DNA of 64,000 nt, taken from Mycobacterium alsense. Its GTDB lineage: Bacteria > Actinomycetota > Actinomycetes > Mycobacteriales > Mycobacteriaceae. The position numbers and the translations under genes were made by a program. Location of the stretch: contig NZ_MVHD01000002.1 of assembly GCF_002086635.1 (NCBI RefSeq), positions 186,001 through 250,000 on the forward strand, written 5' to 3'. The notes under the pieces were generated by a model that had not been told where the DNA came from, did not search any database, and saw nothing but the letters and a program-made list of their open reading frames with translations. How positions within the stretch are numbered: position 1 is the first letter of the stretch; every line of letters begins with the position of its first letter. Below are positions 42,724 through 52,907 of the stretch, piece after piece.

Positions 42724-43182
42724 TCAACTACCCGCGACGACCTCGAGCGCGAGCTCGACGTCGACCTCCGGGTGCAAGTGCACCGAGACCCGATGAGAGC
42801 CGAGCGCCTTGATGTGCGCTTTGGGCAACCGGACGACGCGCTTGTCGAGGTTTGGCCCCCCGGCCTTCTTGATGGCCGCGACGATGTCGCCGGCGGTCAC
42901 CGAGCCGAACAGCTTGCCCGTATCGCCTGCGGCCTTCACCGGCAGCGTGACCGCGCCCAGCGCGTCGATCGCCGATTTGATCTCGTTGGCGTGCTCGAGG
43001 TCGCGCACCGTCTTGGTTTCGCGGGCGCGCCGAATCTCGTCGGCCTGTTTCTGCGCGCCGCGCGAGGCCAGGATCGCGAGGCCGCGCGGAAGTAGGAAGT
43101 TGCGGCCGTAGCCGTCCTTCACTTCGACCGCGTCGCCGACGGTCCCGAGGTGGTCGACGTCGGCCGTCAGAATCAGCTTCAT
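42724..43182 (-). CDS. rplI: 50S ribosomal protein L9 (bL9)
   Basis: A 152-aa L9 with the N-terminal RNA-binding domain ([36 protein letters not shown]), a connecting helix and the C-terminal domain ([18 protein letters not shown]). It binds 23S rRNA near the L1 stalk. It is the last gene of the rpsF operon, 31 bp after rpsR, and is followed by a strong hairpin. Confidence 0.97.
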   Translation of the reverse strand: MKLILTADVDHLGTVGDAVEVKDGYGRNFLLPRGLAILASRGAQKQADEIRRARETKTVRDLEHANEIKSAIDALGAVTLPVKAAGDTGKLFGSVTAGDIVAAIKKAGGPNLDKRVVRLPKAHIKALGSHRVSVHLHPEVDVELALEVVAGS

Positions 43183-43213
43183 CGTTTACATACTCTCCGT
43201 AGGGGTTCGGCGA

Positions 43214-43468
43214 CTAACGCGCCGACGAGGTGAAGGGCAGCAGGGCGACCTCGCGTGCGTTCTTCACCGCAGTCGCGATGTCGCGCTGGTGTTGCACGCA
43301 GTTGCCCGTTACCCGGCGCGCCCGGATCTTGCCGCGCTCACTGATATAGGTGCGCAGCAGCGCGGTGTCCTTGTAGTCGATCGCTTGCTCTTTCTTCGCG
43401 CAAAAGACGCATTTGCGCGCCTTGACCGGCTTTTCCGGAGCCGGGCGCCGTTTGTTGGACTTGGCCAT
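43214..43468 (-). CDS. rpsR: 30S ribosomal protein S18 (bS18), zinc-binding C+ form
   Basis: An 84-aa S18 with C20, C23 (CVFC), C57 and H60 (CVQH), the zinc-binding set. In mycobacteria this corresponds to rpsR1, the C+ form used in zinc-rich conditions; a C- paralogue usually exists elsewhere. It lies 43 bp after ssb. It binds 16S rRNA beside S6. Confidence 0.97.
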   Translation of the reverse strand: MAKSNKRRPAPEKPVKARKCVFCAKKEQAIDYKDTALLRTYISERGKIRARRVTGNCVQHQRDIATAVKNAREVALLPFTSSAR

Positions 43469-43511
43469 CTTCGTCTTTCTTTCCGTTTACTGCTGGTCTG
43501 AAGTTTGTGGG

Positions 43512-44036
43512 TCAGAACGGTGGTTCGTCGTCGCCGCCGCCGAAGGACCCCGAGGCCGGGGCGCTGCCCCACGGGTCGTCCCCGGATGTTCCCCCGCCGC
43601 TCGGCTGCGCGGCCGGCGCCTGGCGAGAACCCCCGCCGCCTCCGCCGAAGCCGCCGCCCCCGCCGCCGCTGCGGCTGGCCTTGTTGACCTTGGCGGTGGC
43701 GTACCGGAGCGAGGGTCCGATCTCGTCGACCTCGACCTCGACGACGGTGCGCTTCTCGCCCTCGCGGGTCTCGAACGAACGCTGCTTGAGCCGCCCGGTC
43801 ACGATCACCCGGGCGCCGCGCGTGAGGCTTTCCGCGACGTTCTCGGCGGCCTCGCGCCAGATGTTGCACCGCAGGAACAGGGCCTCGCCGTCCTTCCATT
43901 CCCCGCTCTGCCGGTCATAGATCCGCGGCGTCGAGGCCACGGTGAAGTTCGCCACCGCGGCACCCGACGGAGTGAACCGCAGTTCGGGGTCGGCCGTCAG
44001 GTTGCCGACGACGGTGATATTGGTGTCACCAGCCAC
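43512..44036 (-). CDS. ssb: Single-stranded DNA-binding protein
   Basis: A 174-aa SSB: an OB-fold of about 110 residues ([38 protein letters not shown]), a Gly-rich linker and the acidic tip DDEPPF that recruits replication and repair proteins. GTG 44036 with GGAGGAAA ahead is the start. It is in the rpsF operon between rpsF and rpsR, as in most bacteria. Confidence 0.97.
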   Translation of the reverse strand: MAGDTNITVVGNLTADPELRFTPSGAAVANFTVASTPRIYDRQSGEWKDGEALFLRCNIWREAAENVAESLTRGARVIVTGRLKQRSFETREGEKRTVVEVEVDEIGPSLRYATAKVNKASRSGGGGGGFGGGGGGSRQAPAAQPSGGGTSGDDPWGSAPASGSFGGGDDEPPF

Positions 44037-44134
44037 AGTTTCCTCCTCGTTGCTGCCTGCTCCGCGCCGCGGGAAGCGGGATCGTCATGGGCATGTCCTC
44101 GCTGAGCCTACGCAGGTCGCACGACACTCGGCAG

Positions 44135-44425
44135 TCAGTGCTTGTCGGTGCGCATCACCTTGGTGCGCAGCACGGACTCGTTGAGGCTCAGCTGGCGGTC
44201 GAGTTCGGACACCGTCGCCGGCTCGGCCTTGAGGTCGATGACGACGTAGATGCCCTCGGCGTGCTTGGCGATCTCGTAGGCCAAGCGGCGCTTCCCCCAG
44301 ATGTCGACATTCTCGACGGTCCCGCCGTCCTTGCGGACGACGTTGAGGAACGTCTCCAGGGACGGAGCCACGGTGCGTTCGTCGAGCGTGGGGTCAAGAA
44401 TGACCATGATTTCGTATGGACGCAT
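44135..44425 (-). CDS. rpsF: 30S ribosomal protein S6 (bS6)
   Basis: A 96-aa S6 starting [19 protein letters not shown] with [23 protein letters not shown] typical of the family. It pairs with S18 on 16S rRNA. It is first in the rpsF-ssb-rpsR-rplI operon; a 121-bp gap upstream probably holds the promoter. Confidence 0.97.
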   Translation of the reverse strand: MRPYEIMVILDPTLDERTVAPSLETFLNVVRKDGGTVENVDIWGKRRLAYEIAKHAEGIYVVIDLKAEPATVSELDRQLSLNESVLRTKVMRTDKH

Positions 44426-44546
44426 GGAAACCTCACCACCTCCTCTGGTCTCAAGCGGCCACGGTCGGTCCGTGGCAGGAGGGTCGCCTGCGTCGGCAAC
44501 CGCATCAGGGTACCGGACGCGGCGCCGTGCCGGGAAATTCGAGCAC

Positions 44547-45197
44547 CTACGGGCGGGCTTGCAGGTATTCGTTGGCCCTGGCCAAGGTGGCCTCGCCGGC
44601 CTTGGCCAGGGCGCCCGCGTCGAACGGCGGCTGTGGGTCGTACTCGATGAGCAGCTGCGCGGCTTGGGCGGCCTGGCGATCGACGAGCAGCTCGACCAAC
44701 CGCAACGCCATGTCGATGCCGCTGGACACGCCCGCGGCGGTGATGATGCGCTGCGGCAGGTGCTCGACGACGCGAGTCGGGACGTAGCGCGCGCCCAGGT
44801 CGTTGAGGACCTCCGCGGCCCTCCAGTGGGTCGTGGCGGTGAGCCCGTCGAGCAGCCCCGCAGCGGCCAGCAACAGCGCCCCGGTGCACACCGAGGTGGT
44901 GAACGCGGTGGTGGGATGCACCGACCGCAGCCAGCCGCCGATGGCGCCACCTCCATCGTCACGGATCAGCTCGCGGGTTCCGATGCCGCCGGGGACCACC
45001 ACCACGTCGGGGGCGTCGACGTCGTCGAAGGTGGCGTCGCAGGCGAGGCCGAGCATCCCGTTCTCGGTGCGCATCTCGTCCCGGCGGCTGCCCACGAACA
45101 CGACGTCGATCGACGGAATGCGTTGCAGCACTTCGTAGGGGCCGACGGCGTCCAGCGCGGTGAACCGCGGGAACAGCGGGATCGCGACCAGTGTCAT
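44547..45197 (-). CDS. DJ-1/PfpI-family protein (Rv0052-like)
   Basis: A 216-aa class I glutamine-amidotransferase-like protein. [17 protein letters not shown] holds the nucleophile-elbow Cys, and [12 protein letters not shown] and THWRA are family features. Related proteins are isonitrile hydratases, stress hydrolases or regulator domains without the HTH. ATG 45197 overlaps the stop of the upstream membrane gene (ATGA). The exact activity is unknown. Confidence 0.88.
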   Translation of the reverse strand: MTLVAIPLFPRFTALDAVGPYEVLQRIPSIDVVFVGSRRDEMRTENGMLGLACDATFDDVDAPDVVVVPGGIGTRELIRDDGGGAIGGWLRSVHPTTAFTTSVCTGALLLAAAGLLDGLTATTHWRAAEVLNDLGARYVPTRVVEHLPQRIITAAGVSSGIDMALRLVELLVDRQAAQAAQLLIEYDPQPPFDAGALAKAGEATLARANEYLQARP

Positions 45198-46855
45198 GCG
45201 TGCGCCGCTTCCGCCTCGGCCTTCTCGCCGGTTTCGGGCCCCGGTGCGGCCGGGTGACGCAGCCCGGGCGGGCGCAGCCGGGCGGGCAGCCACGCGGGCG
45301 GGGCGTCAAAGGCGCGGTCGAAGGGGCCACCCGCCGGATCGTCCACGCGCCCGCCCCAGCGCACCACGTCGTCCTCGGGCCGATAGATCTGGCGTAGCAC
45401 CAGCGCGCACAGCGCCGCGACCGCGATGTCGCGCAGCAACACCGTGGTGGTGAAGAACTGCTCGGGCAGCCCCCGGTTCGGATTGCCGTACAGGTAGTAC
45501 ATTCGCGGCACCCACACGAGTGCGTCAATCGTCATCCAGGCCAACAGGATTCGACGATGTGGCAACGCCAGCACCGCCAGGGGCACCAGCCACAACGAGA
45601 ACTGCGGACTCCAGACCTTGTTGGTCAGCAGGAAGGCAGCCACCACCAGGAACACCACCTGCGCCACCCGTGGCCGGCGCGGGGCGGTAAGCGCGACGTA
45701 CGCGATCGCCGCACAGCACAACGCGAAGGACACCGCGACGACCGTGTTCAACACCGTCGGCGGTTGCCAAAAGCCCAGCCGCGGATCGAAACCGCGCCAC
45801 CCGGTGAACGACTTCACCACGGCGTACAGCGAGTCCATGTCGTCGCCGCGGCGGGTGTTCAGCCGAAAGAATTCCGACCACCCCCGCGGGAAGAGCACCA
45901 GCACCGGCAGGTTCACCGCCAACCACGTCGCCGCGGCCGTCGCCGCGGTGCGCGCAAGGGCTCGAAGGCGCCCGGTCCGGATGCCCAACACCAGCATCGG
46001 GCCCAAAAACAGCAGCGGATAGAGCTTTGCCGCGGCGCCCAGCCCGATCAGCACGCCCGCCAATACCGGTTTTCGCCGGGCCCACGCCAACAGGCCCCCC
46101 ATCGCGAAAGCCGTTGCCAGCGCGTCGAAGTTGGTGAATATCTGGAAGATTATTACGGGGGAGGCGGCCACCAGGGCGGCATCCCAGATGCGCCGGCCCG
46201 ACAGGCCCGCGGTCGCCCAGACGGTCGCCAGCCAGGCGAACGCCAGCCCGAACGCCGCGACGTCGAAGAACACCACCACCTCGGCGACCACCGGCAGCGG
46301 GGCGACCTTGCTCAGCGCGGTGTAGGTCTTGGCCACCGCCATCGACGCGTACTGATACAGGCCGGTGAGCACCGGATACTCCATGTATCGCACCGCAGGC
46401 TTGCCGTCGTAGCGGGTCTGTGGGGCGCCGCCGACGTCGGTCTCGATCCAGCTGGATTTATACGGAAACTTCCCCTGGCTCAACAGTTCCGCGCCGTAGA
46501 GGGGCACCGTGTCGGAGTAGCACAACTCGTAGTAGGCGCGTTGGTTCTGCCAATTGGCCACCCGTTGATCGCCCGGCCCGGTGCCGCTGCTCTGCAGGCA
46601 CGCCGCCTTGGTCGACCAGCCGAGCGCCAGAAACACCAGCGCGAGCGCGAACATGACGCGCACCGGCGTCATCAGCCGGGTCCGGCCGATGAGCGCATGC
46701 CGGCCCACCGGCCCCCCGGCGACATCCGCCAGTGCCGCGCCGAAAAAGTCGGTGCGGCTGGGGCAATCGCGGTTGTCGGCGCTGCGCCGGTCATGCGCCA
46801 AGGGCGCCGGTGAGATCCGTGAGATGGGGGCGCTCTGTTGCCGAGCGCCGGTCAC
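45194..46855 (-). CDS. GT87-like polytopic membrane glycosyltransferase (Rv0051-like)
   Basis: A 553-aa protein with about ten membrane helices after a basic N-terminus; WIETDVGGAPQTRYDGKPAVRYMEYPVLTGLY is an extracytoplasmic loop, and GLGAAAKLYPLLFLGPML plus NKVWSPQFSLWLVPLAVL fit the DUF2029/GT87 mannosyltransferase family. It likely transfers a sugar from polyprenyl phosphate to a cell-wall glycan. GTG 46855 overlaps the ponA1 stop (GTGA), and its own stop overlaps the next ATG, so three genes are coupled. Confidence 0.88.
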   Translation of the reverse strand: MTGARQQSAPISRISPAPLAHDRRSADNRDCPSRTDFFGAALADVAGGPVGRHALIGRTRLMTPVRVMFALALVFLALGWSTKAACLQSSGTGPGDQRVANWQNQRAYYELCYSDTVPLYGAELLSQGKFPYKSSWIETDVGGAPQTRYDGKPAVRYMEYPVLTGLYQYASMAVAKTYTALSKVAPLPVVAEVVVFFDVAAFGLAFAWLATVWATAGLSGRRIWDAALVAASPVIIFQIFTNFDALATAFAMGGLLAWARRKPVLAGVLIGLGAAAKLYPLLFLGPMLVLGIRTGRLRALARTAATAAATWLAVNLPVLVLFPRGWSEFFRLNTRRGDDMDSLYAVVKSFTGWRGFDPRLGFWQPPTVLNTVVAVSFALCCAAIAYVALTAPRRPRVAQVVFLVVAAFLLTNKVWSPQFSLWLVPLAVLALPHRRILLAWMTIDALVWVPRMYYLYGNPNRGLPEQFFTTTVLLRDIAVAALCALVLRQIYRPEDDVVRWGGRVDDPAGGPFDRAFDAPPAWLPARLRPPGLRHPAAPGPETGEKAEAEAAHA

Positions 46856-49458
46856 GGCGGAGGCGGGGGCGCTTGCGGGCCGCCCGGCGGCACGCCGGGT
46901 GGCAGCGGCGCACCCGGTTCGGTCCCGCCCGGTGGGACGCCGCCGGGTTGAAGTCCGCCGGGTGGCGGCGGCGCATTGGTGACGGTCGTGGGCGGGCCGA
47001 CCGGGATGGTGATGCCCGGCGCCACCTCGATCGTGGGCTGAATGACGGTCACCGACGGCTGCGGGGGCGGCGGCGGTGGCGCGGGCACGCCCGCGTAGCC
47101 GCCGATCTCGGTGGGCTTGGGGAAGCTTTCGTTGGAGGTGCCCTTCAGCGCGCCATCCATGGTCGACTTCCAGATGTCCGACGGCAGCCCGGCCCCGTAA
47201 ACCGGTCCGCCCGAGGCGGTTACGAGTGGTTGGTCGCCTTTCGCGGTACCCACCCAGACGGCCGTGGACAGCGCCGGCGTGTACCCGACCATCCAGGCGT
47301 CCTTGTTGGAGTTGGTGTCACCCAGCTGGGTGGTGCCGGTCTTGGCCGCCGACGGCCTGCCACCGGCCAATGCGTGGCCGCGTGAGTAGCTGGCGATCGG
47401 TTCCATGGCCGCGGTGACGTTGTCGGCGACGGCCTTGGGGATCCGCTGCTCGCCGCTGTTGTCCGACGTGCTCGCGTCGAAGAGGACGTGGCCTTCGGAA
47501 TTGACGACCTTCTGCACGAAGTGGGGCCGGTGATAAACACCCGAGGCGGCCAGCGTCGCGTACGCCGAAGCCATATCGATCACTCGGGTCTGATACTGCC
47601 CCAGCACAATTCCGTTGTTCGGCGGTCCGCCCTTGCCGTCCTCGGACAGCGTGTGCTCCACACCGGGAAAGCTGGTCGCGATGCCGGCCTGGTGCGCCGC
47701 GTCCGCGACCGCCACCGGCCCGCCCTTCAGCTTGAGCATCAACCGGTAGTAGGAGGTGTTCAGCGACTGCTTGAGCGCCTGGGCGATGTTGCAGGTGCCG
47801 CAGCTCTCACCCTCGACGTTGGTGATCTTGATGCCATCGACGGTCAGCGGCGAGCTGTCAACCTGGTACCCCAGCCCGATCCCCTGCTCGAGCGCGGCGA
47901 CGAGGGCGAACACCTTGAACGACGAACCGGTCTGCAGGCCGGCCTGCGCGAAGTCGAAACCGTTGGCGTCCGTGCCGCCGTAGTAGGCCCGAATCGAGCC
48001 GTCGTGCGGGTCGATCGACACCACCGCGGACCGCATGTCCGGGTCTTGCCCGTCGAGGTACTTCGATACCGCCTTCTCGGCGGCCTGCTGGGCCTTCGGG
48101 TCGATCGTCGTGGTGACCTGCAGCCCCTGGGTGTTCAGCGTCTGCTCGTCGATGTTGAAGAGCTCCATGAGCTCCTTGGTCACCTGGCGCTCGATCAGGC
48201 CGTTGGGACCGGTGGTCTGGGTCTGCGCGCGGGCCTGGTCGGGCGGCACGGTCACCGGAAACACCTGAGCGGCGCGGTCACTCGGCGACAGCGACTTGGT
48301 TTCCACCATTCCGTCGAGGACCCAGTCCCAACGGGCCCTGGCGCCCCGCGGGTCGACGGCCGGGTCCAGCGTGGACGGCCGGCGAATCAGCGCGGCCAGC
48401 AGCGCTCCCTCCGAAACGGTGAGCTGCTCCACCGGTTTGTCGAAATACGCCTTGGCGGCCGCCGAGATCCCGTACGCCCCCCGGCCGAAGTAGATGATGT
48501 TCAGATACGCCTGCAAGACATCGTCTTTGGACCACTCCCCCGACATCTTGGTGGCGATGACCAACTCCTTGGCCTTCCGCATCAGGCCGCTGAGCCCGTG
48601 TTGCGCCGAACCGACCAGCGCGTTCTTCACGTACTGCTGGGTGATCGTCGAGCCGCCCTGCAGGTCACCGCCGCCGAAGAGGTTGTTGTTCACCGCGCGC
48701 GCGAACCCGCTGAACGAGAAGCCCGGGTTGGTGTAGAAATTGCGGTCCTCGGCCGCGATCACCGCCTGGCGCACATGCACGGGAACCTGGTTGATGTTGA
48801 CATCGACCCGATTGCCTTCGGGCGGAACGATTTTGGCGATCTCCGAACCGTCGCTGGCCAAAATCGTCGACACCTGGTTGGTGCGGATGTCGCCCGGCCT
48901 GGGGACGTCGACGATGAAATACGCCATGGCAAAGGTGACGATCGGCAACAAGACCAGCGCCGCCGCGGTGAGGTAGGCCGCGCGTCGCACCCACAACCAG
49001 TTGATCTGCTGGGTCCAGGTCCAGTCGACCCCCCGTCGGGGGGTACCACCGCCCGGTACGCCCGGCCCACCCGGCGGCGGGGGCGGGGGCCCGCCAGGTG
49101 GGCGGCGCTCGCGCAGCGGCCCGTCGCGTCGCGGTGACGTCGCCCGTCCGTCCAGTGCCGCCTTGACCTCCTCGAGCGCGTCGCGGTGCGGCGGCGCCGA
49201 CGCGGGACTGTCCAATGCCGCCTTGACCTCGTCGATGGGATCGGGCCGCCGCGGCGAACGGTCCTCGGCGACCGGCGGCAGGATCGTCGTCAGCCGGTCG
49301 TCGGGGGGAACGGGGCGCCGGGCGCCCCGGGGCGAGTCCCGCCGGGCCGGGCGGTCGGCATCGTCCGGTCGGTCGGCGCTGGTGTGCTTGCCCACGCGCT
49401 CAGTCGCTGATCCGTTCAGGTCGGCGGGCGACTGGTCGCGGCGCTCGTCGCTACTCAA
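46852..49458 (-). CDS. ponA1: Class A penicillin-binding protein 1 (bifunctional peptidoglycan synthase)
   Basis: An 868-aa PBP: a disordered cytoplasmic N-terminus of about 150 residues, one membrane helix (about 157-183), a GT51 transglycosylase with E237 (AAEDRNFY), and a transpeptidase with S512-xx-K515 (GSSFK), S565-L-N567 and K706-T-G708. A Pro-rich tail follows. The start at TTG 49458 overlaps the upstream gene by eight bases; an internal start is possible. The N-terminus carries a duplicated EVKAALD segment (77-83 and 97-103). It polymerises and cross-links peptidoglycan. Confidence 0.96.
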   Translation of the reverse strand: MSSDERRDQSPADLNGSATERVGKHTSADRPDDADRPARRDSPRGARRPVPPDDRLTTILPPVAEDRSPRRPDPIDEVKAALDSPASAPPHRDALEEVKAALDGRATSPRRDGPLRERRPPGGPPPPPPGGPGVPGGGTPRRGVDWTWTQQINWLWVRRAAYLTAAALVLLPIVTFAMAYFIVDVPRPGDIRTNQVSTILASDGSEIAKIVPPEGNRVDVNINQVPVHVRQAVIAAEDRNFYTNPGFSFSGFARAVNNNLFGGGDLQGGSTITQQYVKNALVGSAQHGLSGLMRKAKELVIATKMSGEWSKDDVLQAYLNIIYFGRGAYGISAAAKAYFDKPVEQLTVSEGALLAALIRRPSTLDPAVDPRGARARWDWVLDGMVETKSLSPSDRAAQVFPVTVPPDQARAQTQTTGPNGLIERQVTKELMELFNIDEQTLNTQGLQVTTTIDPKAQQAAEKAVSKYLDGQDPDMRSAVVSIDPHDGSIRAYYGGTDANGFDFAQAGLQTGSSFKVFALVAALEQGIGLGYQVDSSPLTVDGIKITNVEGESCGTCNIAQALKQSLNTSYYRLMLKLKGGPVAVADAAHQAGIATSFPGVEHTLSEDGKGGPPNNGIVLGQYQTRVIDMASAYATLAASGVYHRPHFVQKVVNSEGHVLFDASTSDNSGEQRIPKAVADNVTAAMEPIASYSRGHALAGGRPSAAKTGTTQLGDTNSNKDAWMVGYTPALSTAVWVGTAKGDQPLVTASGGPVYGAGLPSDIWKSTMDGALKGTSNESFPKPTEIGGYAGVPAPPPPPPQPSVTVIQPTIEVAPGITIPVGPPTTVTNAPPPPGGLQPGGVPPGGTEPGAPLPPGVPPGGPQAPPPPP

Positions 49459-49888
49459 TGGCCGTGCGGGCGTCGTCGCGCGCCGCCCGCGTGGTCGTGC
49501 GCCTGCCCCGGGGAGGAGGTGCCGTGCGCACCGCGCCCATCACGTACGACTTCACGAGGTGGTTCCAGCTGCAGGTCCGGCACACCTCCACTACGTGGAC
49601 GGAAAACTCCTCGAAGCGGGTCGCCAACATCACCAGCTCTTCGGCCGTGCGCGCCGAGCCCGACACCGCGCCCAGGTGGTCGCCGAACACCCACGAGACC
49701 AGCGTCAGCTGCTCCTTGCGGCAAATCGGGCACATCACCTGGCTTTGTTTCCCATGAAACTTCGCGGCACGCAGCAGATACGGGTTGGCGTCACACACAT
49801 CGGACACGCCCGTTCGGCCCGAGTACACCTCGGCCAGCAGGGAGCGCCGCCGAAGCGCGTAGTCCACCACTTGTCGCTGCAGTCGCAC
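49451..49888 (-). CDS. Conserved DUF5318-like zinc-ribbon protein (Rv0049-like)
   Basis: A 145-aa protein with two Cys pairs, CPIC and CRTC, forming a likely zinc ribbon across VMCPICRKEQLTLVSWVFGDH and VVEVCRTCSWNHLVKSYVMG. The C-terminus is basic and disordered. It overlaps ponA1 by eight bases, so it may be linked to cell-wall synthesis or simply coupled. The role is unknown. Confidence 0.85.
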   Translation of the reverse strand: MRLQRQVVDYALRRRSLLAEVYSGRTGVSDVCDANPYLLRAAKFHGKQSQVMCPICRKEQLTLVSWVFGDHLGAVSGSARTAEELVMLATRFEEFSVHVVEVCRTCSWNHLVKSYVMGAVRTAPPPRGRRTTTRAARDDARTAIE

Positions 49889-50001
49889 CCTGACCAGAGT
49901 ACGTGGCTGTTCGCACCACCGATACGCAACCGAGGCCGTTGCGGGCGCATCGGTCGTGACCTTCTGTGCCCGGCAGCCGCCGGACTTCTACGATCATCGG
50001 C

Positions 50002-50889
50002 GTGGCGAAATTGCTCGGGACAGCGTTGCGTATCGGGGCGACAACGGCGACCCGCGCCAAGGACAAGGACCGGCAAGACACCTGCCGGATTCTCGACGGC
50101 GCACTCAACGACGGTGAGCTCTCCGAGCAAGAGCACCGGGAACGGGTCAGCGCCGCGACCAGCGCGGTGACCCTGGGCGACTTGCAGACCTTGGTGGAGG
50201 ATCTGCAGACCGACAGCGCGCTCCTGCAGGAGCCGGCCGGCGCACGGACGCCGCGGCTGCCGAGGGTGCCGAAGCTCGGCGGCTTGGGTGTCGTCGCCGC
50301 CGCGTTGGCGGGGTCGGTCCTGCTGGGCGTCGCCATCGGCTGGGGTCTGTACGGCAACACCCGCTCGCCGCTGGATTTCACGACCGACCCCGGAGCCAAG
50401 CCCGACGGGGTCGCCCCGGTGGTCCTGACCCCGCCCACCCAGCTGCACTCGGTCGGCGGGCTCGCGGGCCTGATGGAGCAAGCGCGCAAGAGGTTCGGTA
50501 ACACCATCGGCTTCCGGCTGGTGATCTACCCGACCTACGCCGTGCTCGACCGGCCTGACCCGTCCGACGATCGCCGCGTCCTGGCCTACACCTACCGCGG
50601 CGGCTGGGACGACCCGACGAGCTCGGCCAAGAGCTCCGCCGACGGCCCGGTCCCCGTCGACCTCGGCAAGTTCGACATCGCCACGACCGTGGGCATCCTG
50701 CGCGGCGCTCCCGAGAGCCTCCACATGAAGCCGTCCGACGTCAAAAGCACCTACCTGGTGATCGAGCCCGCGACCGACCCCACCACCCCGGGGGCCCTGT
50801 CACTGTCGGCGTACGTCTCGAGTGACTACGGGGGCGGCTACATCCTCTTCGCCGGCGACGGCACCGTCAAACGGATCAGTCCGCCGTAG
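50002..50889 (+). CDS. Single-span membrane protein with DUF1707 domain (Rv0048c-like)
   Basis: A 295-aa protein: the N-terminal DUF1707-type helix ([40 protein letters not shown]), one membrane helix at about 96-118, and an extracytoplasmic domain of about 175 residues with [13 protein letters not shown] and [13 protein letters not shown] 50002 is the start. It is divergent from the ponA1 group and next to PadR and ino1, as in M. tuberculosis. Function unknown. Confidence 0.88.
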   Translation: MAKLLGTALRIGATTATRAKDKDRQDTCRILDGALNDGELSEQEHRERVSAATSAVTLGDLQTLVEDLQTDSALLQEPAGARTPRLPRVPKLGGLGVVAAALAGSVLLGVAIGWGLYGNTRSPLDFTTDPGAKPDGVAPVVLTPPTQLHSVGGLAGLMEQARKRFGNTIGFRLVIYPTYAVLDRPDPSDDRRVLAYTYRGGWDDPTSSAKSSADGPVPVDLGKFDIATTVGILRGAPESLHMKPSDVKSTYLVIEPATDPTTPGALSLSAYVSSDYGGGYILFAGDGTVKRISPP

Positions 50890-50967
50890 CGCCTGGTCGG
50901 GGGGCAGTTCCGCCGGCAGTCCCGTCGGCGAATGGCGGACCAACGCCCGGTGGTGTTGTGACGAATA

Positions 50968-50980
50968 TATCGAAACGATA
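50968..50980. promoter_or_regulatory. Palindrome TATCG-AAA-CGATA, PadR operator candidate
   Basis: Perfect 5-bp arms around AAA lie in an AT-rich patch of the 165-bp region upstream of the PadR and ino1 genes. Position and symmetry fit autoregulation by the PadR protein. Confidence 0.5.
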
Positions 50981-51054
50981 CGATGACGCGAGGCGTCGAA
51001 CCGCTAATAAGCAAGTCAGCAACCAGGCCGAGTCATTCCAAGGGGGTGTATCGA

Positions 51055-51597
51055 TTGCTGGAGCTCGCCATCCTGGGCCTCCTGATCGAATCGCCCATGC
51101 ACGGCTACGAGCTGCGCAAACGGTTGACCGGTCTGCTCGGGGCGTTCCGCGCGTTCTCGTACGGGTCGCTGTACCCGGCCCTGCGGCGGATGCAGGCCGA
51201 AGGGCTGATCGCCGAGGATGCCGCGCCGGCGGGCACCCCCGTACGGCGAGCGCGTCGCGTTTACCAGCTCACCGACGCCGGGCGCCGGCGCTTCGCCGAG
51301 CTGGTGGCCGACACCGGGCCGCACAACTACACCGACGACGGGTTCGGCGTCCACCTGGCCTTCTTCAACCGCACGCCGGCGGAGGCGCGGATGCGCATCC
51401 TGGAAGGCCGCCGGCGTCAGGTCGAGGAGCGCCGCGAAGGCCTTCGGGAAGCGGTGGCGCGGGCGAGCAGTTCGTTCGACCGCTACACCCGCCAACTGCA
51501 TCAGCTCGGGCTCGAGTCCAGCGAGCGCGAGGTCAAGTGGCTCAACGAGCTCATCGCCGCGGAGCGCGCGATGCCCGGCCTTTCCGAACAGACGTGA
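51055..51597 (+). CDS. PadR-family transcriptional regulator (Rv0047c-like)
   Basis: A 180-aa regulator that opens with [22 protein letters not shown] and carries the wing [19 protein letters not shown]; a long helical dimerisation arm follows. TTG 51055 with AGGGGG eight bases upstream is the best start; GTG 51046 is too close to it. It lies 65 bp before ino1 in the same direction, so it may regulate ino1. Confidence 0.9.
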   Translation: MLELAILGLLIESPMHGYELRKRLTGLLGAFRAFSYGSLYPALRRMQAEGLIAEDAAPAGTPVRRARRVYQLTDAGRRRFAELVADTGPHNYTDDGFGVHLAFFNRTPAEARMRILEGRRRQVEERREGLREAVARASSSFDRYTRQLHQLGLESSEREVKWLNELIAAERAMPGLSEQT

Positions 51598-51662
51598 AAC
51601 CCCTGCACGAATCAGCACGAGAACACCCAAGCCCAGAAGTTGTGAAGTTAGGAGAACGCCCT

Positions 51663-52769
51663 ATGAGTGACCACCAGCCGTTAGGGGCGCCGGAGGCGCA
51701 GTCGGAGGTACGAGTCGCCATCGTCGGTGTCGGTAACTGCGCGTCCTCGCTGGTTCAGGGCGTGCAGTACTACCAGGACGCGGACCCGAACAGCACCGTG
51801 CCGGGCCTGATGCACGTGAAATTCGGCCAGTACCACGTCCGCGACGTGAAGTTCGTCGCCGCGTTCGACGTCGACGCCAAGAAGGTCGGGTTCGACCTGT
51901 CGGAGGCGATCTTCGCGTCGGAGAACAACACCATCAAGATCGCCGACGTGCCCCCCACCGACGTGGTGGTGCAGCGCGGCCCGACGCTCGACGGCATCGG
52001 CAAGTACTACGCCGACACCATCGAGGTGTCCGACGCCGAGCCCGTCGACGTGGTCAAGGTGCTCAAGGACGCGCGGGTCGACGTGCTGGTCTCCTACCTG
52101 CCGGTGGGCTCCGAGGAGGCCGACAAGTTCTACGCCCAGTGCGCCATCGACGCGGGCGTGGCGTTCGTCAACGCGTTGCCGGTGTTCATCGCGTCGGACC
52201 CGGCGTGGGCCAAGAAGTTCGCCGACGCGGGCGTGCCGATCGTCGGTGACGACATCAAGAGCCAGATCGGCGCGACGATCACCCACCGCGTGATGGCCAA
52301 GCTGTTCGAGGACCGCGGCGTGCAGCTGGACCGCACCATGCAGCTCAACGTCGGCGGCAACATGGACTTCCTCAACATGCTCGAGCGCGAGCGGCTCGAG
52401 TCGAAGAAGATCTCCAAGACCCAGGCCGTCACCTCGAACCTGCAGCGCGAGTTCAAGACCAAGGACGTGCACATCGGCCCGTCGGACCACGTCGGCTGGC
52501 TCGACGACCGCAAGTGGGCCTACGTCCGGCTGGAGGGCCGCGCGTTCGGTGACGTGCCGCTGAACCTGGAGTACAAGCTCGAGGTGTGGGACTCCCCGAA
52601 CTCGGCCGGCGTCATCATCGACGCCGTGCGCGCCGCGAAGATCGCCAAGGACCGCGGCATCGGCGGACCGGTGGTACCCGCCTCGGCCTACCTGATGAAG
52701 AGCCCGCCGAAGCAGCTGCCCGACGACATCGCGCGCACCCAGCTCGAAGAGTTCATCATCTCGGGCTAA
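51663..52769 (+). CDS. ino1: Inositol-3-phosphate synthase
   Basis: A 368-aa NAD-dependent enzyme converting glucose-6-phosphate to myo-inositol-phosphate, first step to phosphatidylinositol, mycothiol and lipoarabinomannan. [20 protein letters not shown] is the NAD motif, and [26 protein letters not shown] and [17 protein letters not shown] are family signatures. The length equals the M. tuberculosis enzyme. GGAGAACG precedes ATG 51663. It ends at a nested hairpin. Confidence 0.97.
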   Translation: MSDHQPLGAPEAQSEVRVAIVGVGNCASSLVQGVQYYQDADPNSTVPGLMHVKFGQYHVRDVKFVAAFDVDAKKVGFDLSEAIFASENNTIKIADVPPTDVVVQRGPTLDGIGKYYADTIEVSDAEPVDVVKVLKDARVDVLVSYLPVGSEEADKFYAQCAIDAGVAFVNALPVFIASDPAWAKKFADAGVPIVGDDIKSQIGATITHRVMAKLFEDRGVQLDRTMQLNVGGNMDFLNMLERERLESKKISKTQAVTSNLQREFKTKDVHIGPSDHVGWLDDRKWAYVRLEGRAFGDVPLNLEYKLEVWDSPNSAGVIIDAVRAAKIAKDRGIGGPVVPASAYLMKSPPKQLPDDIARTQLEEFIISG

Positions 52770-52786
52770 CGCCCTTTGACCGCCAG

Positions 52787-52835
52787 CGTCGAGTCGTTGC
52801 GGCGAACCGCCGTCGAGGCGCCCAACGACTCGACG
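52787..52835 (+). terminator. Long nested stem-loop after ino1
   Basis: Arms CGTCGAGTCGTTG (52787-52799) and CAACGACTCGACG (52823-52835) are perfectly complementary over 13 bp. Inside lies a second hairpin CGGCG-AAC-CGCCG (52800-52812). It begins 18 bp after the ino1 stop. Termination or mRNA protection is likely. Confidence 0.65.
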
Positions 52836-52907
52836 TTCGGCCGGGCTTGACGGTGCAATAGGCGATTCGTCGACACGGCGCTGTGCGGGTGCTTAGCATC
52901 ACTCACG

